DNA of 64,000 bases from Sphingobacteriales bacterium (lineage in GTDB: Bacteria; Bacteroidota; Bacteroidia; Sphingobacteriales; Sphingobacteriaceae): the NCBI GenBank assembly GCA_025353765.1, contig JANXOD010000009.1, positions 106,092 through 170,091 of the forward strand, given 5' to 3'. Of the stretch, positions 43,825-52,583 are shown in pieces; the first letter of the stretch is position 1; each line of letters opens with the position of its first letter. A program made the translations under genes and the position numbers. The notes below the pieces were generated by a model. It had not been told where the DNA came from. It saw only the letters and a program-made list of their open reading frames with translations, and ran no database searches.

Positions 43825-46599
43825 ATGAGTGAAGAATTAGAAGATACGCATGGCGAAGAAAGTGTACATAACGTAACCACCTTATCTGGTTTGTATGAAA
43901 ACTGGTTTTTAGATTATGCATCTTATGTGATCTTAGACCGTGCTGTTCCGCATATTCACGATGGTTTAAAGCCGGTTCAACGCCGTATTTTGCATTCTCT
44001 TAAGGAAATGGACGATGGCCGTTTCAATAAAGCTGCCAACGTAATTGGTAATACCATGAAATACCATCCGCATGGTGATGCTTCTATTGGTGATGCTATG
44101 GTTCAGATTGGCCAAAAGAATTTATTAATTGAGACACAGGGAAACTGGGGCGATCCGATAACCGGAGACTCTGCCGCAGCACCCCGTTATATCGAAGCAA
44201 GACTTTCAAAATTTGCTCTTGAAGTGGTGTTTAATCCAGATACGACCGAATGGCAATCCAGTTATGATGGGCGTAATAAAGAGCCTGTTACTTTGCCTGT
44301 AAAATTCCCTCTTTTACTTGCCCAGGGAGCTGATGGTATTGCAGTTGGTTTGGCCACTAAAATTATGCCTCACAATTTTGTGGAACTCATTGATGCATCC
44401 ATCGAAGTGTTAAAAGGAAACCGACCGAATATGCTTCCTGATTTTCAAATGGGAGGGATGGCCGATTTTACCAATTATAATGAAGGTCAGCGTGGCGGTA
44501 AAATACGGGTGAGGGCAAAAATTGTAGAACGGGATAAGAAAACGCTTGCCATTACAGAAATACCTTATACTACTACAACCGGAGGTTTAATTGACAGTGT
44601 GATATCTGCTAATGATAAAGGTAAGATTAAGATCAAAAAGATTGAGGATAATACCGCTAAAAACGTAGAGATTATGATCCATCTGGCACCCGGTATTTCT
44701 CCGGATGTGACCATAGATGCACTGTATGCCTTTACAGATTGTGAAGTATCCATCTCACCAAACACTTGTATTATCAAAGGCGATAAGCCTTATTTTATGA
44801 GTGTGAATGATATTTTGGTGGAGAGTACACAGCATACCAAAAACTTATTAAAAGAAGAGCTGGAAATAAAACTGGCCGAATTAAAAGAGAAAATATTCTT
44901 TAGCTCGCTCTTGAAAATTTTCATCCAGGAAGGGATGTATAAAAACCCGGAATATGAAAGCTCTGGAAATTTAGAAAATGTAGTGGAAGTTTTAAATAAA
45001 CTTTTTGAACCTTTCTTTTCTCAGTTTTACAGAGAAATTCTACCTGAAGATTATAAAAAACTCATTGATAAACCCATGAGCAGCATCACCCGGTTTGATG
45101 TTAAAAAATCGGATGAGCAAATGAAATCTCTTGAAAATGATATTAAAGAGGTTAATAAACATTTAAAGCATCTTACAGATTATGCGATTGCCTGGTTTGA
45201 AAAATTAAAGCATAAATACGGAGCAGGCAGAGAGCGCAAAACAGAAATCCGCTTATTTGATAGGGTAGAGGCTTCTAAAGTAGCGTTGGCCAATGTGAAG
45301 CTATATATGAACCGTGAAGATGGCTTTATTGGTACAGGTTTACGTAAAGATGAATTTGTTTGTGATTGTTCTGATCTGGATGAGATTATTGTGTTCCGCG
45401 AAGACGGGAAATTTACGGTTTCTAAAGTGGCCGAGAAAACATTTGTAGGTAAAGGAATTATTCATGCACAGGTTTTTAAAAAGAATGATGAGCGTACAGT
45501 TTATAATTTAATTTATCGTGATGGTGAAAGCGGTACATCTTATATGAAACGTTTTTCTGTATTGGGCGTTACCCGCGATAAGGAATATGATTTAACAAAA
45601 GGTGGCAAAGGTTCTAAAGTGCTGTATTTTTCACCTAATCCTAACGGTGAAGCAGAAATCGTAAATGTGCAGTTAAAGCCGCATTCTAAACTGAAAAAGC
45701 TGCAATTTGATTTAGATTTTGCCGATCAGGTTATTAAAGGCCGCAGTTCTATGGGAAATATTGTCAGCAAGTATCCCATTAAAAAAGTGGTTTTAAAGAG
45801 TAAAGGTATTTCTACATTATCCGGCCGTAAAATTTGGTTTGATGATATTTTAAAACGCTTAAATGTAGATGGCCGCGGAAAATATTTGGGTGAGTTTGAT
45901 GGCGATGATAAAATACTGACGGTTAACAGGGATGGCATTTACGAGTTAAGCAGTTTTGAACTAAGCAATCATTTCGATGATCATTTGCTCATCATCGAAA
46001 AGTATAATCCCGAAAAAGTGTTTGCTGTGATCTATCTGGATGGCAAATCTAAAAATCAGTATTTAAAGCGCTTTACTTTCGAGAATTCATCCATTGGGAA
46101 AAAGACTACAATCATCAGTGAAGAAAATGGTTCTAAACTGATCCTGATTTCAGGCGCTCAAAACCCTAAAATCCAAATGGAGCAGTTAAAAGGAAAAGGG
46201 CAGGTTGCTGAAGTGGTGGAACTTAATTTAACTGAAGCCATTGATGTAAAAGGGATGAAAGCGTTGGGAAATCGCTTAAGTCAGCATGAGGTGAAAAAAA
46301 TTGAATTAATTGCAGAGGCAGAAGAGCCGGAGGAAATCCCTGAAGTAAGCCCTGGAATTGTTCCTGAAGTTTATACAGAATCTGATGAGCCTGTTCAGTA
46401 TGGGGCCATTCCTATATCATCTTCAGAAGGAGATATTACTGAATCTGTAGAAGAAGAATCCGAAGAAAATGAAAAAGGACTGATTGAAGAAACGATTGAT
46501 GAGGAGGAAGAAATAAAGCCTGCTAAAATAATTGATTTTGAAATCACTAACCCAGATGATGTAGATATAGACGATAAAGGGCAATTGGGATTATTCTAA
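43825..46599 (+). CDS. parC: DNA topoisomerase IV subunit A
   Basis: The 924-residue subunit breaks and rejoins DNA. The winged-helix region has DGLKPVQRRILHSLKEMDDG near residues 46-65, and the catalytic Tyr122 lies in AAAPRYIEARLSK. The tower and coiled-coil regions follow. The C-terminal beta-pinwheel (from about 520) has degenerate blade motifs and no GyrA box (QRRGGKG), which supports ParC over GyrA. An acidic tail rich in Glu closes the protein. Its partner parE lies 6 kb upstream on the same strand. Confidence 0.93.
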   Translation: MSEELEDTHGEESVHNVTTLSGLYENWFLDYASYVILDRAVPHIHDGLKPVQRRILHSLKEMDDGRFNKAANVIGNTMKYHPHGDASIGDAMVQIGQKNLLIETQGNWGDPITGDSAAAPRYIEARLSKFALEVVFNPDTTEWQSSYDGRNKEPVTLPVKFPLLLAQGADGIAVGLATKIMPHNFVELIDASIEVLKGNRPNMLPDFQMGGMADFTNYNEGQRGGKIRVRAKIVERDKKTLAITEIPYTTTTGGLIDSVISANDKGKIKIKKIEDNTAKNVEIMIHLAPGISPDVTIDALYAFTDCEVSISPNTCIIKGDKPYFMSVNDILVESTQHTKNLLKEELEIKLAELKEKIFFSSLLKIFIQEGMYKNPEYESSGNLENVVEVLNKLFEPFFSQFYREILPEDYKKLIDKPMSSITRFDVKKSDEQMKSLENDIKEVNKHLKHLTDYAIAWFEKLKHKYGAGRERKTEIRLFDRVEASKVALANVKLYMNREDGFIGTGLRKDEFVCDCSDLDEIIVFREDGKFTVSKVAEKTFVGKGIIHAQVFKKNDERTVYNLIYRDGESGTSYMKRFSVLGVTRDKEYDLTKGGKGSKVLYFSPNPNGEAEIVNVQLKPHSKLKKLQFDLDFADQVIKGRSSMGNIVSKYPIKKVVLKSKGISTLSGRKIWFDDILKRLNVDGRGKYLGEFDGDDKILTVNRDGIYELSSFELSNHFDDHLLIIEKYNPEKVFAVIYLDGKSKNQYLKRFTFENSSIGKKTTIISEENGSKLILISGAQNPKIQMEQLKGKGQVAEVVELNLTEAIDVKGMKALGNRLSQHEVKKIELIAEAEEPEEIPEVSPGIVPEVYTESDEPVQYGAIPISSSEGDITESVEEESEENEKGLIEETIDEEEEIKPAKIIDFEITNPDDVDIDDKGQLGLF

Positions 46600-46614
46600 A
46601 ACTCGGTTTTAATA

Positions 46615-46782
46615 TCATAAATTTAAGTTTTGTTCAACAAGTAATTTATGTCTCATCATCCAACACTTGATATAATACTTCCCTTTTTCTACTCTTCCTG
46701 CCACAATGCCTGGTAAAGCTACCATAAGTCTGGAATACTGTATTTCCGTTACTTCAATAGAAGTATCATACTTAATTTCCAT
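46615..46782 (-). CDS. Small conserved-type protein, 55 residues
   Basis: ATG at 46780-46782 and TGA at 46615-46617 bound a 55-residue frame that begins MEIKYDTSIEVTEIQYSRLM and continues with VALPGIVAGRVEKGKYYIKC. It has a beta-alpha-beta pattern with charged ends. I recall similar short Bacteroidota proteins with the G-x-x-A-G-R-x-x-x-G-K-Y-Y-I-K feature but no function for them. It converges on parC and lies upstream of msrA on the same strand. It is below common length cut-offs and easy to miss. Confidence 0.55.
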   Translation of the reverse strand: MEIKYDTSIEVTEIQYSRLMVALPGIVAGRVEKGKYYIKCWMMRHKLLVEQNLNL

Positions 46783-46876
46783 GATTTATAATGATATGGT
46801 AATTTAGTGGGTATAATAAAGCTTCAGGTTATCTTATTTAAGCTTGGCTTGTATTATAAATATGCAATATGGATTA

Positions 46877-47434
46877 TTAAAATAAGCTATTAAGCACTTC
46901 TGGTTTTATTTTTTCTTTAAATTCTGAAATGAATTTATTAAGCTTGGGCTGTATTACAAATGAGCAATATGGCTTATTTGCATTCGCATTAAAATAGTTC
47001 TGATGGTAGTTTTCTGCTTCATAAAACTTTGAAACAGGAGCTATTTCTGTAATAATGGGTTTATCAAATACCATTTCTTTGTCCAGGTCGTCTATCATTT
47101 GTTGAGTCTGTTGTTTTTGCTCGGGAGTATGGTAAAAAACAGCAGAACGATATTGGGTTCCGAAGTCATTTCCCTGACTGTTTAATGTGGTAGGATTATG
47201 GGTTTTGAAAAATACCAGTAAAAGTTCATTAAAAGAAACTATTTCAAAATCAAAATCTATTTGGATCACTTCGGCATGGCCTGTATTTCCCGAACAAATA
47301 TCTTCATAACTGGGGTTAAGTTTATGGCCGCCCATATATCCGGAAGTAACTTTAGAAACTCCTTTTAAATTTTGAAAAATGGCTTCGGTGCACCAAAAAC
47401 AACCGGCACCAAGTGTGGCTTGTTCTATATTCAT
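46877..47434 (-). CDS. msrA: Peptide-methionine (S)-S-oxide reductase
   Basis: The 185-residue enzyme repairs methionine-S-sulfoxide. The catalytic motif GCFWCTE is at residues 12-18, with the active-site Cys and Phe-Trp. Family blocks GYMGGHKLNPSYEDICSGNTGHAEV near 33-57 and QGNDFGTQYRSAVFYHT near 88-104 are present. Resolving cysteines are not obvious at the C-terminus, so recycling may use thioredoxin or bacillithiol directly. No export signal is present, so it acts in the cytoplasm. It lies 76 bases after preA on the same strand. Confidence 0.95.
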   Translation of the reverse strand: MNIEQATLGAGCFWCTEAIFQNLKGVSKVTSGYMGGHKLNPSYEDICSGNTGHAEVIQIDFDFEIVSFNELLLVFFKTHNPTTLNSQGNDFGTQYRSAVFYHTPEQKQQTQQMIDDLDKEMVFDKPIITEIAPVSKFYEAENYHQNYFNANANKPYCSFVIQPKLNKFISEFKEKIKPEVLNSLF

Positions 47435-47510
47435 ACCAAATTAACGAGTATTTTAAGATTTTGGTTTGGGACTTTTGTCAAAAATGCCTCCCCACTTTCT
47501 ATATCAAAAT

Positions 47511-48779
47511 TTAATGATCATTGAGAGGTAAACCTTTTCGTTGATATTCTTTCCAGTTTAAATATTCATCGCCTTTGCGCTGCTCTACCATCGTAATACA
47601 AGAATCAACAGGGCAAACTAATTTGCACAGATTACAACCTACACATTCTTCTTCTTTGATCGTGTAGGTGTTGTAAGGTTTACCAAAATCTAAACTGATA
47701 GACTGGTGCGAAGTATCTTCACAGGCAATATAACATAATCCGCAATGGATGCATTTATCCTGATCGATATTAGCAACAATATGGTAATTGATGTCTAATT
47801 CTTCCCAACTGGTAATGGAAGGCACCGATTTGCCAATGAAATCATAGATGGTTTTAAACTGCTTTTCATCCATCCAATTGTTTAAGCCTTCACATAAATC
47901 TTCAATGATTCTAAAGCCATACTTCATAGCTGCGGTACATACCTGCACGTTTGAAGCGCCAAGTAACATAAACTCTACGGCGTCTTTCCAGGTACTTACA
48001 CCGCCAATACCCGAGATAGGAACGATTTTGGTCAATGCGTTTTGACTAAGTGTAGTCAGCATTTTTAAAGCTATGGGCTTTACTGCCGGACCGCAATAAC
48101 CACCAAAGGCAGAATGGCCGCCAACATTTGGATTGGCCACAAATGTATCAAGATCAATACCTGTAACAGATTGAATGGTATTAATTAATGACAAAGCATT
48201 AGTTCCGGCTTCTACAGCGGCTGTCCCGGTAGGAACTACGGAATGAACATTTGGAGTTAACTTTGTGATTACAGGAATTGTTGCTGCTTCCATTACCCAT
48301 TCTACAACCATTCTGGCAATTTCCGGATCTTGCCCAACGGATGCACCCATCCCTCTTTCTGTCATACCATGCGGACAACCGAAATTTAATTCAAAGCCAT
48401 GTGCACCTGTATCTTCCACTTTTTTAATCAATTCATGCCAGGCCTCTTTGGTATTATCTGCCATAAGCGACACGATCATAGCCCGGTCAGGAAATTCCCG
48501 GATACATTCTCTTATTTCAAGAAGATTAATTTCAAGCGGCCGATCGGAGATAAGCTCAATATTATTAAAACCCATCATTCTTGATCCGTTAAAATCAACA
48601 GATGAATAGCGGGATGAAACATTTTTTACCTGTGAGCCTAAAGTTTTCCAAACCACACCTCCCCATCCTGCTTCAAAAGCACGCAGCACGTTGAATTTTT
48701 TATCAGTAGGAGGAGCACTCGCCAACCAAAATGGATTTGGTGATTTGATGCCGAGGAAATTTGCGCTTATATCTGCCAT
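47511..48779 (-). CDS. preA: NAD-dependent dihydropyrimidine dehydrogenase subunit PreA
   Basis: The 422-residue subunit carries an FMN-binding dihydroorotate dehydrogenase-like barrel (about 1-320, with NFGCPHGMTERGMGASVG near 128-145). Two [4Fe-4S] clusters follow: CIHCGLC near 342 and CVGCNLCKLVC near 376. Together with PreT it reduces uracil and thymine to the dihydro forms with NADH (reversible in vitro). The family also includes mammalian DPYD, where both halves are fused. It is the last gene of the leftward pyrimidine degradation operon. Confidence 0.95.
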   Translation of the reverse strand: MADISANFLGIKSPNPFWLASAPPTDKKFNVLRAFEAGWGGVVWKTLGSQVKNVSSRYSSVDFNGSRMMGFNNIELISDRPLEINLLEIRECIREFPDRAMIVSLMADNTKEAWHELIKKVEDTGAHGFELNFGCPHGMTERGMGASVGQDPEIARMVVEWVMEAATIPVITKLTPNVHSVVPTGTAAVEAGTNALSLINTIQSVTGIDLDTFVANPNVGGHSAFGGYCGPAVKPIALKMLTTLSQNALTKIVPISGIGGVSTWKDAVEFMLLGASNVQVCTAAMKYGFRIIEDLCEGLNNWMDEKQFKTIYDFIGKSVPSITSWEELDINYHIVANIDQDKCIHCGLCYIACEDTSHQSISLDFGKPYNTYTIKEEECVGCNLCKLVCPVDSCITMVEQRKGDEYLNWKEYQRKGLPLNDH

Positions 48780-48878
48780 TGGAGTTGTGTTAAGTGTTGG
48801 GTTTTGAGTATTTAATTATTTTTAATAAGAGGTTTTACTAAGGGGTTTGATATTTTAATAATAACTTTTTAATAATAC

Positions 48879-50222
48879 TCAAGACAGTTGAATATATTCT
48901 AAAATAGCAGCGGCTCCTTCTTTTCCGGCTTGTACTGCATCTACCACTTCCTTGCCGCCATTCACACAATCACCACCGGCAAATACTCCTTTAATATTTG
49001 TTTGGCAGGTATTGTCAATAGTAATTTTTCCTTTAGAATTACCCAGTTGAGTGTTTGTAACTAATTCTTCAAAAGGCATTTGCCCTGCAGCTTTAATTAC
49101 CATGTCTATGTCCATTGTAAATGTTTCTCCGCTTTCAACAGGTGACCGGCGTCCGCTTGCATCGGGTTCTCCAAGTTGTATTATGCTGCAAACTAGTTGT
49201 GTTACTTTTCCGTTTACACCGATTATTTCTTTCGGTGTAGCCAGCCAAATAATATTACATCCATCTAATTTGGCGATGTTTAATTCAACTTCTGTGCAAG
49301 GCATTTCAGCTTGGGTTCTTCTGTAAATGAGAGTCACTTCTTTAGCACCTAAACGCATAGCCTGTGTAGCAGCATCTATGGCTGTCATACCCATCCCGAT
49401 TACGGCCACTTTATCTCCAACGGCTACATTAGAATAGCCTTTTGTCCGGATGTCGTAAATAAATGTAATGGCATCTTCCACACCTTGCAATTCTTCTCCT
49501 TGGATTTCTAATTGTCTGGCTAAGCCAACACCAATACCCAGATATACTGAATCATATTGTTGTTGTAATTCTGCCAATGAAATATCTTTTCCCAATTCCT
49601 GGTTGTACTTGATCTCAATACCTCCTATGGAAGTGATATAATTCACTTCATCTTCACAAAACTCAGGCGTAACTTTATAGGCTGCAATACCATATGTCAT
49701 TAATCCGCCACCCTTACTTTCTTTTTCAAAGATCGTTATATCTACACCTTCACGACTCAAAACATGCGCACATGATAAACCTGCAGGGCCCGCTCCAATC
49801 ACAGCAACTTTTTTACCTGTTGATGCTTTGCGCTGAAATAAAGGCCATTTTTCCTTAATAGCTTTTTCTGTTGAATAGCGTTGCAGTTTTGCAATATTAA
49901 TGGGTTCTTCTTCCATCAAATTGTATACACAGGCACCTTCGCATAATTTTTCAACAGGGCAAACTTTGGAGCAACCACCACCGATAATATTGGATGAAAA
50001 AATAGTATGTGCCGAACCTTTTATGTTGTCAGTTGAAATCTGTTTAATAAACTTAGGTACATTAATGCTTGTAGGGCAACTTTTTATACAAGGTGCATCA
50101 TAACAGAACAGGCACCTGTTCGCTTCTACTAAGGCAGCATCCTTTGTCTCAAACGGAGGATGAATGTCATTGAAGTTATTTGAGTATTGCTCGGGATTTA
50201 ATCGATTGTTAATAATAGCCAT
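48879..50222 (-). CDS. preT: NAD-dependent dihydropyrimidine dehydrogenase subunit PreT
   Basis: The 447-residue flavoprotein resembles the small subunit of glutamate synthase and the N-terminal half of DPYD. N-terminal Cys clusters CLFCYDAPCIKSCP (about 37-50) and CSKVCPVEKLCEGAC (about 84-98) bind Fe-S. The FAD-binding IGAGPAGLSCAH near 142-153, a second nucleotide-binding VIGMGMTAIDAA near 270, and AGGDCVNGGKEVVDAVQAGKE near 417 are present. It takes electrons from NADH and passes them to PreA. It lies 24 bases after the ureidopropionase gene. Confidence 0.95.
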   Translation of the reverse strand: MAIINNRLNPEQYSNNFNDIHPPFETKDAALVEANRCLFCYDAPCIKSCPTSINVPKFIKQISTDNIKGSAHTIFSSNIIGGGCSKVCPVEKLCEGACVYNLMEEEPINIAKLQRYSTEKAIKEKWPLFQRKASTGKKVAVIGAGPAGLSCAHVLSREGVDITIFEKESKGGGLMTYGIAAYKVTPEFCEDEVNYITSIGGIEIKYNQELGKDISLAELQQQYDSVYLGIGVGLARQLEIQGEELQGVEDAITFIYDIRTKGYSNVAVGDKVAVIGMGMTAIDAATQAMRLGAKEVTLIYRRTQAEMPCTEVELNIAKLDGCNIIWLATPKEIIGVNGKVTQLVCSIIQLGEPDASGRRSPVESGETFTMDIDMVIKAAGQMPFEELVTNTQLGNSKGKITIDNTCQTNIKGVFAGGDCVNGGKEVVDAVQAGKEGAAAILEYIQLS

Positions 50223-50246
50223 TCAGGATTTTTTTAAATAAATATA

Positions 50247-51113
50247 TTAGGGCTGTACTATGGGTCCGTAAGTTTCTGGCCTGCGATCTCTGTAGAATTG
50301 CCATGTACTTCTAACCTCATCAATCATATCTAAATCAAATTCAGATACCAGTAATTCATCCTTATCTTCGGATGCCTGTGCAAAAATTTGCCCGCGTGGA
50401 TCTACGAAATAAGATGAACCATAAAATTTACCTAAGTTCCATGGCTTTTCTGTACCAACTCGATTAATGCAGCCCATAAAATAACCATTTGCAGCAGCAT
50501 GAGCAGGTTGTTCCAGTTTCCATAAATATTGAGATAAACCGGCTACCGTTGCTGAAGGATTATATACGATCTCTGCACCATTTATTCCAAGACATCTGGC
50601 ACCATCCGGGAAGTGGCGATCATAACAGATATACACACCCACTTTAGCATATTTAGTCTGGAAAACAGGATAACCCATATTGCCAGGCTTAAAGAAAAAT
50701 TTTTCCCAAAAACCTGAAGTATGTGGAATATGGTTTTTTCGGTATTTACCCAGATATGTCCCATCTGCATCAATTACTGCAGCTGTGTTATATAATACAC
50801 CTGCTTGTTCTTTTTCATAAATGGGAACAACGATTACCATATTATATTTTTTTGCATATACTGCCATGCGATCTGTTGTAGGACCTGGTACAGTCTCTGC
50901 AGATGCATACCATGCTTTATCCTGTCCAGGACAGAAATAGGGGGTATTAAAAATTTCCTGTAAGCATAATATTTGTACACCTTGTTCCCCTGCCTTTTCA
51001 ATTAAGGGGATGTGCTTTTGCACCATCGCTTCCATAATCTCTGCAATAGTTCCTTCGCCTTCTGTCATCGGCAAACTCATTTGAATTAGTCCGGATTTGA
51101 TTATTCTGGGCAT
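50247..51113 (-). CDS. Nitrilase-fold hydrolase, probable beta-ureidopropionase
   Basis: The 288-residue carbon-nitrogen hydrolase has the Glu-Lys-Cys triad: Glu53 in CLQEIFNTPYF, Lys near 122-127 in GKYRKNHIP, and Cys near 160 in VYICYDRHFPDGAR. The YDRHFPDGAR segment and neighbours match beta-ureidopropionase or N-carbamoylputrescine amidase. Placed between hydA and preT, hydrolysis of N-carbamoyl-beta-alanine to beta-alanine, CO2 and ammonia is the most likely reaction. The alternative, agmatine-pathway N-carbamoylputrescine hydrolysis, has no support from neighbours. Confidence 0.9.
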   Translation of the reverse strand: MPRIIKSGLIQMSLPMTEGEGTIAEIMEAMVQKHIPLIEKAGEQGVQILCLQEIFNTPYFCPGQDKAWYASAETVPGPTTDRMAVYAKKYNMVIVVPIYEKEQAGVLYNTAAVIDADGTYLGKYRKNHIPHTSGFWEKFFFKPGNMGYPVFQTKYAKVGVYICYDRHFPDGARCLGINGAEIVYNPSATVAGLSQYLWKLEQPAHAAANGYFMGCINRVGTEKPWNLGKFYGSSYFVDPRGQIFAQASEDKDELLVSEFDLDMIDEVRSTWQFYRDRRPETYGPIVQP

Positions 51114-51200
51114 GTAATTTTTGTTTAGTTTTTAGCTGTGTTTGTTTATTGCTTTGCTGCTTTAATTAATTAAAAATTAAATATAAAACATTTTGTTCTT

Positions 51201-52583
51201 TTAAATATAGCCTTGTACTTTGTTCCTTTTAATAAATTGGCCGTTCCCTTTCTCCACCAAACATTTTTCGTTATCAATGGCAACAGCACCTCGTAGTAAT
51301 ACTGTTTTTATCTTTCCGGTTAATTCCCAGCCTTCGTAGCTAGAATAATCCACATTCATATGATGCTTATCTACAGAAATCGTATGCTTTGCTTTCGGAT
51401 CAAATATCACCAGGTCAGCATCACTACCGATGGTAATGGTTCCCTTTTTAGGGAACATACCAAATATTTTTGCAGGATTAGTACAGGCTACTTCCACATA
51501 TTTATTTAAAGAAATTTTTCCTTTATGTACGCCTTCACTGTATAATAATTCCATTCGGTGTTCAATAGCAGGATGGCCATTCGGGATTTTAGAAAAATCT
51601 TTCTCACCTAATTTCTTTTGTTCCCATTTAAAGGGGCAATGATCTGTTGCAACCACGTTAACCAATCCCTGATTGATGCCTGCCCATAACGATGCCTGAT
51701 CTTTCTTCTCTCGTAAGGGTGGACTCATAACCCACTTTGCCCCTTCAAAATCATTTTCATATAAAGAGGCATCCAACACTAAATACTGAATACAGGTTTC
51801 TACAAATATTTTCTGGTTTCTTCTTGTTGCATCGCGAACAGCATTTAAAGCACCTTCACAGGTCATGTGTACAATATATGAAGGACAGCCGGTATACTCA
51901 GCCATATCTACAAAGCGACTGCTCGCTTCAGCTTCTGTTACCTCCGGTTGGGATAAATAATGATAAAGTGGAGAAAGCTTCCCTTCTGATTTATGTTTAG
52001 CTGTAAGATAATCTATGATATCGCCATTAGTTGCATGAACGGTTACCATGCCACCTTGTTTTTTAACTTCCTGCATTAAGGCAATCATTTGACGGTCGTC
52101 AATCATTAATGCGCCTTTATAGGCCATAAATGTTTTGAAAGACGTTATCCCCTCCTGCTCAATAAATTCTTTGATCTCTTTTTTAGTTTCATCATTGAAG
52201 TCTGTCACAGCCATATGGAAGCTATAATCACCTACAGCGTTTCCTTCAGCTCTTGAACGCCATTCATTTAAAGCAGATCGTAATGATTTACCTTGGGTTT
52301 GCAAAATAAAGTCAATCACCGTAGTGGTGCCCCCATGCAAAGCTGCCCTTGTTCCGGTTTCATAATTATCGCTTGAATAAGTGCCCATAAAAGGCATATC
52401 CAAATGCACATGCGGATCAATACCGCCTGGAAAGATTAGCATTCCTGAAGCATCAATTTCTTGAGTTGCTGGTATATTTAGATTCTTACCAATGGCTTTT
52501 ATTATTTCGCCATCTATAAAAATATCAGCTACATAATCATCAGTAGCGGTAATAATCCTTCCGTTTTTAATTAGTACTGACAT
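51201..52583 (-). CDS. hydA: Dihydropyrimidinase
   Basis: The 460-residue amidohydrolase opens the dihydropyrimidine ring to N-carbamoyl-beta-amino acids. The metal ligands HVHLD near 57-61, the carboxylated Lys in SFKTFMAYKGALM near 148-160, a metal-binding His (VHATNG) near 183, and the later Asp in VATDHCPFK near 316 match D-hydantoinase-type enzymes. Length is normal. Its start overlaps the permease 3' end by 17 bases, so the two are translationally coupled. Confidence 0.95.
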   Translation of the reverse strand: MSVLIKNGRIITATDDYVADIFIDGEIIKAIGKNLNIPATQEIDASGMLIFPGGIDPHVHLDMPFMGTYSSDNYETGTRAALHGGTTTVIDFILQTQGKSLRSALNEWRSRAEGNAVGDYSFHMAVTDFNDETKKEIKEFIEQEGITSFKTFMAYKGALMIDDRQMIALMQEVKKQGGMVTVHATNGDIIDYLTAKHKSEGKLSPLYHYLSQPEVTEAEASSRFVDMAEYTGCPSYIVHMTCEGALNAVRDATRRNQKIFVETCIQYLVLDASLYENDFEGAKWVMSPPLREKKDQASLWAGINQGLVNVVATDHCPFKWEQKKLGEKDFSKIPNGHPAIEHRMELLYSEGVHKGKISLNKYVEVACTNPAKIFGMFPKKGTITIGSDADLVIFDPKAKHTISVDKHHMNVDYSSYEGWELTGKIKTVLLRGAVAIDNEKCLVEKGNGQFIKRNKVQGYI

